Positions 36,348-43,722 are shown, counted from the stretch's first letter. The stretch is DNA of 43,722 nt from Bacteroidia bacterium (GCA_030429455.1 JAUIFC010000011.1:1-43722), one strand, 5' to 3'. The notes: a model not told the origin generated them from the sequence alone. A program made the numbers and translations.

Positions 36348-37308
36348 TTTTTGGTTTGTATTTCGAATTATCAAATATATCCTGATAATCTAGTTTAATA
36401 ATATCTTCTAGGCTTTTATTAGGGTGTTTTTCAGCATATGCTTTTACAATCTGCCAGCCTATAAACTGACCTAAGCGCGGTGGAGTTTCATTGTCTATTG
36501 CCAAATAAAATTTTGTGAAAGGTCCTTTTTCCAAAAATCGCCTCCTCAAATCGGCATCACTGCTGTACAGCAATTCTCGTTGAATGAAAAATTGCCAAAT
36601 CATTATTTCTTCCCTACGAGCCCATTCTAATTGATCTTTGGAATATCCAATTAAATGTTCACTTTCAACCAAAGGCAATAACTTTTCTTTTAAGTACAAC
36701 TTTTTCCCGTGATAGATCAATTGGCTCAAAAAATTCCTAGAAGTTGGATACATGATTAGCTTATTTGCATAAGCTTCGGCAATATCAGGCAGTATTTGAT
36801 TTGGCTCCTGAAGTCTTGAAATGTAATCTCTAAAACCTAAATAAAATTCATGCTCTTTCCCTAAATAATTATCAAGCGAAATAAATAGTAAATCTTTGTT
36901 CAAAAGCGCCTTAGAGTTGTAATCAACATACTCTGCTAGAGTGACAACTTTTGGCAAATTTTCTTGAGGAAAATAATATTTTAAATGTTTGAAAAAAAGA
37001 AGAATATCTGCTTCATGATTATCAAAAGATGCAAATTTTGACAAAACTTCTTTCTCGACCACATTTTGCAAAGAATCATTTAATTTCCATACCCAAAGGC
37101 TATCAGGAATAGAATTTTGAAACATGAAAGGATAATTAATTTTGAGCTTTTCAAGATCTCTTTCTTTTGAATTGGCAAAAATACTATCGAATCTTATGAT
37201 ATCTACCTCTATGTTTAGGGCTTCAATCTCTGGATTTATGCTTTTTTCTTTATCACAGGAAAATAAAAATAGTGCAAGTAATAGACTAACAATTAGCATT
37301 TTTTTCAT
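36340..37308 (-). CDS. gldB: Gliding motility lipoprotein GldB
   Basis: A 322-residue lipoprotein. The signal MKKMLIVSLLLALFLFSC ends in a lipobox (Cys18). The body contains family features such as EVDIIRFDSIFA near the start, NYLGKEHEFYLGF, ARREEIMIWQFFIQRELLYS and TPPRLGQFIGWQIVKAY. GldB is required for gliding motility and for phage sensitivity and chitin use in F. johnsoniae. Gene order gldB-gldC next to nadE is the usual flavobacterial arrangement; gldB is divergent from nadE here. Confidence 0.92.
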   Translation of the reverse strand: MKKMLIVSLLLALFLFSCDKEKSINPEIEALNIEVDIIRFDSIFANSKERDLEKLKINYPFMFQNSIPDSLWVWKLNDSLQNVVEKEVLSKFASFDNHEADILLFFKHLKYYFPQENLPKVVTLAEYVDYNSKALLNKDLLFISLDNYLGKEHEFYLGFRDYISRLQEPNQILPDIAEAYANKLIMYPTSRNFLSQLIYHGKKLYLKEKLLPLVESEHLIGYSKDQLEWARREEIMIWQFFIQRELLYSSDADLRRRFLEKGPFTKFYLAIDNETPPRLGQFIGWQIVKAYAEKHPNKSLEDIIKLDYQDIFDNSKYKPKNE

Positions 37309-37382
37309 AAAAGCAAATTAAGGTTATAAGTTTATAACTATTTTTTTTATTTTTAATTTTAACAAATAAATAATCAGCTATC

Positions 37383-38171
37383 ATGAAAACAGAAGCAGTC
37401 GTTCATCACATCGTAAATTGGTTAAAAGATTATGCCATAAAAAATCATCAAAAGGGCTTTGTAGTTGGGGTTTCGGGAGGAATAGATTCTGCTCTAACTT
37501 CAACGCTTTGTGCTAAAACAGATTTACCAGTATTATGTTTGGAAATGCCAATCCACCAATCTTCCAATCAAGTTTCTAGAGCATTAAACCACATAGATTG
37601 GTTACAAGACAACTTTAATAATGTCGAATTGATACAGGTAGATTTGACACCTGTTTTTGATGGTCTTCTGGATGCCTTGCCTAAAGTAAATAATGAAGAA
37701 GAGCGCTTAATGTCTCTAGCGAATACTCGTGCTCGATTACGTATGACAACACTCTATTATTTTGCTGCTTTGCAAGGACGATTGGTAGCCGGAACAGGAA
37801 ATAAAGTTGAAGATTTTGGGGTCGGTTTTTACACCAAATATGGCGATGGTGGCGTAGATGTTAGCCCAATAGCTGATCTTCTTAAAACTGAAGTCTATCA
37901 ATTGGCCGCTCATTTAGGCATTAATGAAGAGATACTTGTCGCTCCACCAACAGATGGTCTTTGGGGTGATAGTCGTACCGATGAAGATCAAATTGGCGCA
38001 TCTTACCCAGAATTAGAATGGGCCATGCAGATGAAAGATGAAGGCAAAGGTGTAGACGACTTTGAAGGCCGACAAAAAGAGGTGTTTGAAATTTTTATGG
38101 ACTACAATACCAAGAATCAGCACAAGATGGAACCAATACCGGTTTGCGAGATCCCAAAGAGTTTAAAGTAA
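37383..38171 (+). CDS. nadE: NH3-dependent NAD+ synthetase
   Basis: A 262-residue enzyme making NAD+ from deamido-NAD+, ATP and ammonia. The N-type ATP pyrophosphatase P-loop is FVVGVSGGIDSALTSTL. Substrate-binding regions RARLRMTTLYYFAA, GTGNKVEDFGVGFYTKYGDG and APPTDGLWGDSRTDEDQIGA are all present. There is no glutaminase domain, so ammonia is used directly. It is divergent from gldB, its common neighbour. Confidence 0.95.
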   Translation: MKTEAVVHHIVNWLKDYAIKNHQKGFVVGVSGGIDSALTSTLCAKTDLPVLCLEMPIHQSSNQVSRALNHIDWLQDNFNNVELIQVDLTPVFDGLLDALPKVNNEEERLMSLANTRARLRMTTLYYFAALQGRLVAGTGNKVEDFGVGFYTKYGDGGVDVSPIADLLKTEVYQLAAHLGINEEILVAPPTDGLWGDSRTDEDQIGASYPELEWAMQMKDEGKGVDDFEGRQKEVFEIFMDYNTKNQHKMEPIPVCEIPKSLK

Positions 38172-38204
38172 TTGCGTAATAAAAGGGTATGAAAACCTAA
38201 GGCT

Positions 38205-38369
38205 TTAGGCTTTTTCACTTTTGGGCTCCCGTTTATGTTTTTTCAGCTGTTGCATAAGCATCCATTCCAACTGTCCATTGGTACTGCGAAATTCGTCAGC
38301 AGCCCACTTTTCAATGGCATTTAGCATCTCTTCATTCAATCGTAATGCAAAGGCTTTCTTTTTCGGCAT
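38205..38369 (-). CDS. Arc-type ribbon-helix-helix DNA-binding microprotein
   Basis: A 54-residue protein. MPKKKAFALRLNEEMLNAIE gives the N-terminal strand and first helix, and KWAADEFRSTNGQLEWMLMQ gives the second helix with the STNGQLE turn, as in Arc/MetJ-type repressors. It starts 2 nt after the stop of the hydrolase gene and closes the SPFH operon. It probably binds DNA as a dimer, perhaps to regulate this operon (inference). A weak hairpin (38196-38209) over its stop codon may end nadE transcripts from the other strand. Confidence 0.82.
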   Translation of the reverse strand: MPKKKAFALRLNEEMLNAIEKWAADEFRSTNGQLEWMLMQQLKKHKREPKSEKA

Positions 38370-38371
38370 AA

Positions 38372-39325
38372 TTATTTTTTAACAAATGCAGAAATACTAG
38401 AAACCAACTCTTCAGAGAGCGGAAAATCTGCAGAATAATAAGATTTTAAATTATCTTCATCTTTACCTATGTCTTTAAGTACATGGTTCATATCTTTAAT
38501 AATTTTAAGCTCAGCCTTCGGATTAGCCGCGTGTAATGCTTGAGCATCACTTACTAAAACCTGTAAATCTTTTGTTCCATTGATAATTAAAACGGGAATT
38601 GTAACTGTTTGAATTACTAAAGACGGATCGTACTTTACCCATGAACGAAAAAAGGGTGTATTCTGAGGATTGAATATCGCCAATAAATTCGGATCAACCT
38701 TCTCTATACTTCCTTTTTCCATAAGCTCTTTAAAATGTGATGCTACAATATTTGCTATAGAATCGCCACTTTGTTTTTTAATCTGCTTGACCATGGTTTT
38801 ATCGATAGATTCGCCTGGACCAGCGAGAGAAATATACTTATCCACATCCTGAGACAAAGCCAACATCGCCACTAAACTCCCTTGACTGTGACCAATTAAG
38901 GTAATGCTAGAAAACCTATCGTCTGTTTTAAAATGATTTATTGCCACTTTTACATCTTCAACAAAATCTAAAAATGAAATGCCCTGCATAAGAAACTTCA
39001 TATTAGCCATGTTTGAGGTTCTTTTGTCATAGCGATAAAAGGCTATTTCATTTATGTTAAGCACCTCAGAAAGTTGCTTTATATAGTTTGCTTTGATCAT
39101 TGCACCTTGGTTTCCATTTCTATCAACGTTTCCAGAACCATGCACAAAAATCACCAAGGGTTGTTTTTGTTTGGTTTTGGTAAAAGTTAAAGTTCCTGGT
39201 AACTGGATACTATCATTTTTTAGTTGAAGTTCTTCTGTAACAATTTCGCCTGTTTGTGCATAACTTAAAGATGAAACTATGCATACCATAATGAAGAAGT
39301 GACTTTTAAATATTTTCATTTTCAA
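38372..39325 (-). CDS. Exported alpha/beta hydrolase
   Basis: A 317-residue protein with a signal peptide (MKIFKSHFFIMVCIVSSLSYAQ, from the second Met). Alpha/beta-hydrolase landmarks: oxyanion strand LVIFVHGSGNVDRNG, nucleophile elbow LIGHSQGSLVAM (Ser), acid in LIINGTKDLQV and His in DMNHVLKD, a complete catalytic triad. The substrate is unknown; the fold is closest to acyl-ester or peptide-cleaving hydrolases. The start overlaps the end of the PH-like gene by up to 20 nt, and the Arc-type gene follows after 2 nt. Confidence 0.88.
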   Translation of the reverse strand: MKMKIFKSHFFIMVCIVSSLSYAQTGEIVTEELQLKNDSIQLPGTLTFTKTKQKQPLVIFVHGSGNVDRNGNQGAMIKANYIKQLSEVLNINEIAFYRYDKRTSNMANMKFLMQGISFLDFVEDVKVAINHFKTDDRFSSITLIGHSQGSLVAMLALSQDVDKYISLAGPGESIDKTMVKQIKKQSGDSIANIVASHFKELMEKGSIEKVDPNLLAIFNPQNTPFFRSWVKYDPSLVIQTVTIPVLIINGTKDLQVLVSDAQALHAANPKAELKIIKDMNHVLKDIGKDEDNLKSYYSADFPLSEELVSSISAFVKK

Positions 39326-39827
39326 TGTTTTTGATTTTTAATGAATATGTATGCAGTACTTGAGTGGCTTGTTCTTTCATTTTAGTTCCAATAAGAATCT
39401 TTTTTCCATCCTTCAACTCAAGTTGAATTCCTATATCGCCTGATACGTTAATTGCTTCACCTTTAGACTTTTTCCAAAAGAAACCACCTTTTAAACCCCA
39501 ACCACCGTATTCGGTGATGGCATCATAAGTTCTAACATATGCCTTTGATATGCTTTTCCATTCGATGGTTTTAAATGTTAAATGAATAGGAAAAAACTTG
39601 TAATGAATGCCTTGTTCATCTATACGGGTTGAAAGTTTAAAAAGAAAAAGAATCGCTGGAGCTAGAAGCAAAAGGCTAATTATAAACACAAACTCTAAAA
39701 GGGTAAATGAGGTTTTGTCTTCTATATATTCATTTACAATAATTAGTAAAGGAACTACAGTACTTATGATTAAAAGTACCAGTAACCAAGTTTGTGTAAA
39801 ACGCTGATCTTCTTTAAAAACTTTCAC
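39306..39827 (-). CDS. Membrane protein with PH-like C-terminal domain
   Basis: A 173-residue protein starting at a GTG 2 nt after the DUF4177 stop; there is no early ATG. Two hydrophobic helices (about 13-33 and 43-64) are followed by a beta-rich domain (STRIDEQGIHYKFFPIHL, IEWKSISKAYVRTYDAI, GIQLELKDGKKILIGTK) that resembles bacterial PH-like domains. Function unknown. It belongs to the SPFH operon. Confidence 0.7.
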   Translation of the reverse strand: MKVFKEDQRFTQTWLLVLLIISTVVPLLIIVNEYIEDKTSFTLLEFVFIISLLLLAPAILFLFKLSTRIDEQGIHYKFFPIHLTFKTIEWKSISKAYVRTYDAITEYGGWGLKGGFFWKKSKGEAINVSGDIGIQLELKDGKKILIGTKMKEQATQVLHTYSLKIKNIENENI

Positions 39828-39829
39828 CT

Positions 39830-39988
39830 TTATCTGTTTTTATCTCTTTCGAACACAATTCGTGCGGATTGCTCTGCAACATGTTTCACCACCCAACCTT
39901 CCCTTGCATATTGATTAAGCGTATCTTCCAATTTTTGATCGTTCTTAGTAAGTCCCATTTTCCAGGAGACAACTTTATATTCTTTCAT
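39830..39988 (-). CDS. DUF4177-like microprotein
   Basis: A 52-residue protein. MKEYKVVSWKMGLTKNDQKL, then EDTLNQYAREGWVVKHV, then RIVFERD match the strand-helix-GW-strand layout of DUF4177, a small domain of unknown function. It starts 12 nt after the SPFH stop and ends 2 nt before the PH-like gene. Its tight placement makes it very likely a real gene. Confidence 0.82.
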   Translation of the reverse strand: MKEYKVVSWKMGLTKNDQKLEDTLNQYAREGWVVKHVAEQSARIVFERDKNR

Positions 39989-40000
39989 TTTAATATTATT

Positions 40001-40861
40001 TTAGTGGTTGAGGGTTCCTGTATTTACCACTGGTGCAGTTTCTTTGTCACCACAAAGGACAACCATAAGATTACTCACCATTGCTGCCTTACGCTCTTCA
40101 TCAAGATCTACAACTTGCTTTTTATTTAATTCGTCTATTGCCATTTCTACCATACTCACTGCGCCTTCTACTATTTTATGTCTAGCTGCGACTATGGCGG
40201 TTGCCTGTTGTCTTTTCAGCATGGCACTGGCTATTTCTTGAGCATATGCGAGGTATCCTATTCTAGCTTCTAACACTTCAATTCCAGCAATTGATAGTCT
40301 TTCGTCAATCTCTTTTTCAAGCGCGGCACTAACTTCGTTAACGCTGGAGCGAAGTGTGATATCTTCAGTATGACCTTCGTCTGCAAAATTGTCATAAGGA
40401 TACATGCTAGCCAATTTTCTCACTGCCGCATCGGTTTGGACACGAACAAAATTTTCATAGTTGTCGACATCAAAAGCTGCTTTATATGTGTTTTGAACAC
40501 GCCAAACTAAAATTGTACTGATCATCACTGGATTGCCGAGTTTGTCATTTACTTTGAGTCTTTCGCTATCAAAATTACTTGCTCGAAGCGAAATTTTCTT
40601 TTTGGTGTAGAAAGGATTTACCCAGTAAAATCCATTTTGCTTTACAGTACCTATGTACTTACCAAAAAGCAGCAGAACTCTAGACCCATTTGGCTGAACC
40701 ATAATAAACCCAAACGCCAAGAACAAACTAATCACAATTCCAAAGATGAACCAAGGTGATCTTGTTAAAGGTATTGCGGCTATACAACCAAAAAACATAA
40801 CTAAAAACACAAACAGCATAAGATATCCGTTTGCCGGGACGATAATTTTTTCTTCTTTCAT
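40001..40861 (-). CDS. SPFH/band 7 domain membrane protein
   Basis: A 286-residue protein. Two adjacent hydrophobic helices near the N-terminus (about 13-55) are followed by the SPFH domain (VQPNGSRVLLLFGKYIGTV, NGFYWVNPFYTKKKISLR, NPVMISTILVWRVQNTYKA, DAAVRKLASMYPYDNF). Then comes an Ala/Glu-rich helical region (YAQEIASAMLKRQQATAIVA) of the prohibitin/stomatin kind. These proteins form oligomeric membrane scaffolds. It is the first gene of a five-gene operon and has a good promoter upstream. Confidence 0.92.
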   Translation of the reverse strand: MKEEKIIVPANGYLMLFVFLVMFFGCIAAIPLTRSPWFIFGIVISLFLAFGFIMVQPNGSRVLLLFGKYIGTVKQNGFYWVNPFYTKKKISLRASNFDSERLKVNDKLGNPVMISTILVWRVQNTYKAAFDVDNYENFVRVQTDAAVRKLASMYPYDNFADEGHTEDITLRSSVNEVSAALEKEIDERLSIAGIEVLEARIGYLAYAQEIASAMLKRQQATAIVAARHKIVEGAVSMVEMAIDELNKKQVVDLDEERKAAMVSNLMVVLCGDKETAPVVNTGTLNH

Positions 40862-40904
40862 GATTATAAAATTTGATGATTAAAATGATATTATTTTAAT
40901 ATCG

Positions 40905-40935
40905 TAAAGATATTAATTTAATTGTTAGTATGCAA
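40905..40935 (-). promoter_or_regulatory. Promoter of the SPFH operon
   Basis: On the minus strand TTG (40935-40933), exactly 20 nt, then TATCTTTA (40912-40905), one mismatch from the Bacteroidota consensus. It lies 43 nt before the SPFH ATG. Confidence 0.6.
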
Positions 40936-40968
40936 ATCATATTTTTTGTTACAGTTATGAAAACAAAA

Positions 40969-40995
40969 AAGCCAAATCGAATCGATTTGGCTTAG
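40969..40995 (-). terminator. Terminator after the acyl-CoA dehydrogenase gene
   Basis: On the minus strand a near-perfect palindrome, AAGCCAAATCG / CGATTTGGCTT, is followed by TTTTTTG. It lies just past the stop at 41024. Confidence 0.88.
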
Positions 40996-41023
40996 AGTCA
41001 TAGTTTATAGATGTACTACTTAA

Positions 41024-42736
41024 TTAAAAACAATATTTGTTTTCTTCTTTAACTTTTTCTGCGATAATATCTCGTAATTCCACTACATTAGGATAGTTCG
41101 CATATTTTGTAAAACGCTTAAGTCCCATAAGCATCATTTTTTGCTCATCGCCATCAGAAAATGAAATAATACCTTCTAAACCATTTTTCTTAACAATCTC
41201 AATGGCATTAAACAAATAAAGTTTAGCCATGGCTATTTGTTCCTTTTGAGCCTCTTCGCCAAAACGCTTGGCATTTTTCTCTGCTCTAAGAATTGCAGAT
41301 TCTGCCATGTATATTTCAATTAAAATATTGGAAGCGTTAAGAAGTATTTGCTGATGTGATTCTAAATCTGTTCCATATTTTTTTGCTGCCGAACCGGCGA
41401 CCATCAAAAATACTTTTTTCATTTTAGCTATCATTTCTTTTTCTTCAGCAAACAATTCAGAGTAATCTGGCACATCAAACGAAGGAATACCTAACAGCTC
41501 GTCTGCTACTGCCGTTGCAGGACCTAAAAAGTCGATATGACCTTTCATTGCCTTTTTCACCAACATCCCTACAGACAACATTCTGTTTATTTCGTTTGTC
41601 CCTTCGTAAATTCTAGCGATACGTGCATCTCTCCAAGCCGCTTCCATTGGGGTATCTTTTGAAAAACCCATTCCGCCAAAAATCTGAATCCCTTCGTCAG
41701 AACAGTTTTGAATATCTTCGGAAACTGCAACTTTAAGAATTGAGCATTCAATCGCAAACTCTTCCACACCTTTTAGTTCTGCTTCTTGATGAGAATTACC
41801 AGAAGCTACTCGAATTGCAATTCGATCTTCAATGTCTTTTGCAGCTCTGTAGCATGCTGCTTCTCCTACGTAGGCGCTTGTTGCCATTTCCGCCAATTTT
41901 TGTTTTATAGCACCAAAATCTGAAATAGGCGTATTAAATTGTTTACGCTCATTTGCATATTGCACGCCAGTCGTTGTTACCCTTTTCTGAGAATCCAAGC
42001 AAGCCGCTGCTAATTTTATACGTCCAACGTTTAAAGCGTTCATGGCAATTTTAAAACCTTCGCCTCTACCAGCCAACATATTTTCTACAGGGACTAAAGT
42101 GTCGCTAAAAAACACTTGTCTTGTAGAACTGGCATGAATTCCTAATTTATGTTCTTCTTCACCTAAAGTGATGCCATTTTCTGGATTATTTTCTACTATA
42201 AAACCGGTAATGTTTTTATCATTTTCAATTCTGGCAAACACAATAAATAAACTGCAAAACCCAGCATTTGATATCCACATTTTCTGCCCATTAATTTTGT
42301 AATGAGTACCATCTTCTGTTAATTGAGCTGTAGTTTTCCCAGAATTAGCGTCGCTACCAGCACCTGGTTCTGTTAAACAATAAGCACCAAACCATTCCCC
42401 GGTAGCCAATTTAGGCACATATTTTTGCTTTTGTTCTTCGGTTCCATACAATGTTATTGGCATAGTTCCAATGCCCGTATGAGCACCAAAAGCCGTACTA
42501 AATGAACCTGACCCACTTGACATGTATTCGCAAACCAACATCGTGGAAACAAAGCCCATGCCTAAACCGCCCATGTATTCCGATGCGGTGATGACTGTGA
42601 CACCATCTGTGGTCACGGGTTCGCTGTAAACAGCTTCAGGTTTAGCCACATCTAGCAGTTTATCCATCATGCCAAACGCTGCTTCTTGATTAGGTACTGC
42701 TTCTGAGATAATTTTGTTGTAATTATTGTCTTCCAT
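41024..42736 (-). CDS. Acyl-CoA dehydrogenase with a foreign GerW-like N-terminus (chimeric reading frame)
   Basis: A 570-residue frame. From about residue 56 (GGLGMGFVSTML) to the end it is a normal flavobacterial acyl-CoA dehydrogenase: CLTEPGAGSDANSGKT, GQKMWISNAG, STRQVFF, ARIYEGTNEINRML and the C-terminal extension ending ENKYCF. The usual ~90 N-terminal residues are missing. Instead, residues 1-53 (for example AKPEAVYSEPVTTDGVTVIT) resemble the start of GerW/YtfJ-family proteins from other phyla, preceded by a Shine-Dalgarno site. The join falls at a short glycine-rich stretch (about 42,560-42,590) that both parents could share. Likely an assembly chimera, less likely a true fusion. The intact enzyme would catalyse the first step of fatty-acid beta-oxidation. 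Confidence 0.85.
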   Translation of the reverse strand: MEDNNYNKIISEAVPNQEAAFGMMDKLLDVAKPEAVYSEPVTTDGVTVITASEYMGGLGMGFVSTMLVCEYMSSGSGSFSTAFGAHTGIGTMPITLYGTEEQKQKYVPKLATGEWFGAYCLTEPGAGSDANSGKTTAQLTEDGTHYKINGQKMWISNAGFCSLFIVFARIENDKNITGFIVENNPENGITLGEEEHKLGIHASSTRQVFFSDTLVPVENMLAGRGEGFKIAMNALNVGRIKLAAACLDSQKRVTTTGVQYANERKQFNTPISDFGAIKQKLAEMATSAYVGEAACYRAAKDIEDRIAIRVASGNSHQEAELKGVEEFAIECSILKVAVSEDIQNCSDEGIQIFGGMGFSKDTPMEAAWRDARIARIYEGTNEINRMLSVGMLVKKAMKGHIDFLGPATAVADELLGIPSFDVPDYSELFAEEKEMIAKMKKVFLMVAGSAAKKYGTDLESHQQILLNASNILIEIYMAESAILRAEKNAKRFGEEAQKEQIAMAKLYLFNAIEIVKKNGLEGIISFSDGDEQKMMLMGLKRFTKYANYPNVVELRDIIAEKVKEENKYCF

Positions 42737-42742
42737 TTGTTT

Positions 42743-42747
42743 CCTCC
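42743..42747 (-). promoter_or_regulatory. Shine-Dalgarno site before the GerW-like start
   Basis: GGAGG lies 6 nt before the ATG at 42736 on the minus strand. Such sites are rare in Bacteroidota and absent elsewhere in this window, so it marks the right end as foreign. Confidence 0.65.
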
Positions 42748-42754
42748 AAAAATT

Positions 42755-42776
42755 GGGCGAGCCAACGGCATCGCCC
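42755..42776. repeat. Intergenic GC-rich inverted repeat
   Basis: GGGCGA and TCGCCC flank a 10-nt loop, preceded on the minus strand by GTAGGG. Such GTAGGGGCGA-type units are common intergenic repeats in some non-Bacteroidota genomes (general knowledge). It sits between the NADAR gene and the GerW-like start. Confidence 0.5.
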
Positions 42777-42781
42777 CTACA

Positions 42782-43348
42782 TCATGTTTGTTCTAGTTGG
42801 GTGCGGGCGGCCATGAGGGCGAAGCCGAGTAGATTGAGTCCTTGCCATTTTTCTGGGTTGGTAGCCTGTGGATCATCTTCGGCGAGACCAATGCCCCAAA
42901 TTTTGTCGCGGGGGCTGGCTTCGACCAGAATGCGTTTTTTGCTGTTGAGCAGAAAGGTTTTCAGGGCTTCATTTTGCCCGAATTTGGCGATGTTGCCACG
43001 GACAACGATGTCGAAACGATGGGTTTTCCAATTTTGTTCGTCGAAGTTTTGCACCAAACGGCCGTATTGCTTCGCCGCACCGGGATGGGGAGCACTCAAG
43101 ATTTTCTCTAAAGCATCAGCGTCGTTAAACAGGCGTGCTTTTTCGGCCATCATGTAATGTTCGGCGGTGAGGTAGGTGATGCCATCGATGATGAATGGCG
43201 AATCCCACCATTGACTAAAACAGCTTTTGCTTACTTGCCCATCAGGATGGGGCTGATGTCCCCAAAAGAAAATGTATTTCAGTTTTTGCCCTTTTCTAAA
43301 GGCGGTGATTAATGTCTCTTTATCGAGAATCTGGTTAGTATCGTTCAT
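42782..43348 (-). CDS. NADAR family protein (YbiA-like)
   Basis: A 188-residue protein. Typical NADAR features: FFWGHQPHPDGQVSKSCFSQ, TYLTAEHYMMAEKARLF, GNIAKFGQNEALKTFLL, LVEASPRDKIWGIGLAEDD and WQGLNLLGFALM. YbiA-type enzymes cleave N-glycosidic bonds in early riboflavin intermediates, and other members remove ADP-ribose from nucleic acids. The gene is much richer in G+C than the left 42 kb. It lies 12 nt after the upstream 88-residue gene and precedes the GerW-like start on the same strand. Confidence 0.92.
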   Translation of the reverse strand: MNDTNQILDKETLITAFRKGQKLKYIFFWGHQPHPDGQVSKSCFSQWWDSPFIIDGITYLTAEHYMMAEKARLFNDADALEKILSAPHPGAAKQYGRLVQNFDEQNWKTHRFDIVVRGNIAKFGQNEALKTFLLNSKKRILVEASPRDKIWGIGLAEDDPQATNPEKWQGLNLLGFALMAARTQLEQT

Positions 43349-43360
43349 TTAGATGATTGG

Positions 43361-43627
43361 TCAGCGTATTTTTCGTAGGAAAAACAGCAGCAGATTGAAG
43401 AGAATGGAGATCGCGGCAAAGGTGATCAGGGCGCTGCGGGTGACGTCGGGGATGGGATGGTGCTTGATACGGCCGTTTTCCTCCACCGTCACCGCAGATG
43501 GCCGATTCCAAACAAAGCCGCCAAAGGGTGTTTGCATGGTGAAGGCCTGGGCTTGTGGGGTGATGGTTAGATCATCTACTTGCACGGGAACGCTTGATTG
43601 GGTTTCCCAACTGATTAAATCTTGCAT
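43361..43627 (-). CDS. Small C-tail membrane protein, unknown function
   Basis: An 88-residue protein with a polar, beta-rich N-terminal region (WETQSSVPVQVDDLTITP, PFGGFVWNRPSAVTVEENG) and one C-terminal transmembrane helix (SALITFAAISILFNLLLFF) ending in Arg/Lys. No family recognised. A strong Shine-Dalgarno AGGAGG lies upstream (43632-43637). G+C-rich, probably in one operon with the NADAR gene. Confidence 0.65.
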   Translation of the reverse strand: MQDLISWETQSSVPVQVDDLTITPQAQAFTMQTPFGGFVWNRPSAVTVEENGRIKHHPIPDVTRSALITFAAISILFNLLLFFLRKIR

Positions 43628-43631
43628 AGTT

Positions 43632-43637
43632 CCTCCT
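43632..43637 (-). promoter_or_regulatory. Shine-Dalgarno site before the 88-residue gene
   Basis: AGGAGG lies 4 nt before the ATG at 43627 on the minus strand, a consensus ribosome-binding site unlike the flavobacterial genes to the left. Confidence 0.7.
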
Positions 43638-43653
43638 GATTTAAAATTATGAA

Positions 43654-43722
43654 TTATGAAGGATAAGGGATGAAAAGTGTTATGTGATCATCTCTACGCT
43701 CATAATCTGGGTAATCTTTGAT
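43654..43722 (-). CDS. Possible C-terminal end of a gene running off the right edge
   Basis: One minus-strand frame is open from the right edge for 22 codons (IKDYPDYERRDDHITLFIPY region) before a TAA. It could be the tail of an upstream gene in the same foreign segment, but the stretch is too short to be sure. Confidence 0.3.
   Translation of the reverse strand: MKDYPDYERRDDHITLFIPYPS

Noticed and set aside
39869-40241. Plus-strand frames opposite the SPFH and DUF4177 genes
   Set aside because: Antisense shadows of the minus-strand operon.
42726-43157. Plus-strand frames opposite the NADAR gene
   Set aside because: Antisense of a well-supported gene; no family features.

Overview
The left 42.5 kb is a low-GC chromosome segment of a marine-type member of Flavobacteriaceae (Bacteroidota). 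Evidence: gliding-motility genes gldB and gldC, an LruC-domain surface protein, bacillithiol deacetylase bshB1, adjacent AcnB-type and mitochondrial-type aconitases, start sites without Shine-Dalgarno sequences, and Bacteroidota-type promoters (TTG, about 20 nt, TAnnTTTG). The last ~1.1 kb (about 42,580-43,722) differs: higher GC, Shine-Dalgarno sites, and a different gene style. It joins the rest inside an acyl-CoA dehydrogenase gene, so the window is probably a chimera there, or less likely a recent recombinant.

Layout. 1-6,720 is accessory: an LruC protein fragment, two small membrane proteins, an Upf1-like SF1 helicase with a degenerate nuclease-like tail, a secreted fibronectin-III protein and a ParD/ParE toxin-antitoxin pair with a visible promoter and operator. 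6,989-8,302 is an unrecognised exported protein of unusual composition. 8,486-11,676 is the translation operon thrS-infC-rpmI-rplT; infC has no ATG/GTG/TTG start, and a nested RNA hairpin sits before rplT. A second, ~91% identical copy of rplT with its terminator lies at 13,441-13,838. Between the copies are an AT-rich radical SAM/SPASM gene and a divergent two-cluster ferredoxin gene.

From 14,074 to 19,193 the minus strand carries tRNA-His, bshB1, an NhaC antiporter, a TPR protein, a TonB-C-like lipoprotein, a small acidic protein and yebC. From 19,316 the plus strand carries rsmG, an exonuclease-sulfotransferase-DUF3820 operon, pyrG, a small secreted protein, three SurA/PpiC-type periplasmic folding genes, a MoxR ATPase, and the two aconitases. 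gldB-gldC and nadE follow.

On the minus strand, 38,205-40,861 is a compact five-gene operon: SPFH/band-7, DUF4177 microprotein, membrane PH-like protein, alpha/beta hydrolase and Arc-type ribbon-helix-helix microprotein. Two of its members are only 52 and 54 codons long. The window ends with the chimeric acyl-CoA dehydrogenase, a NADAR-family protein, a small membrane protein and the tail of another frame.

The most notable items are the rplT-flanked radical SAM/ferredoxin islet, the non-canonical infC start with the rpmI-rplT RNA element, the SPFH microprotein operon, and the GerW-like/acyl-CoA dehydrogenase junction.
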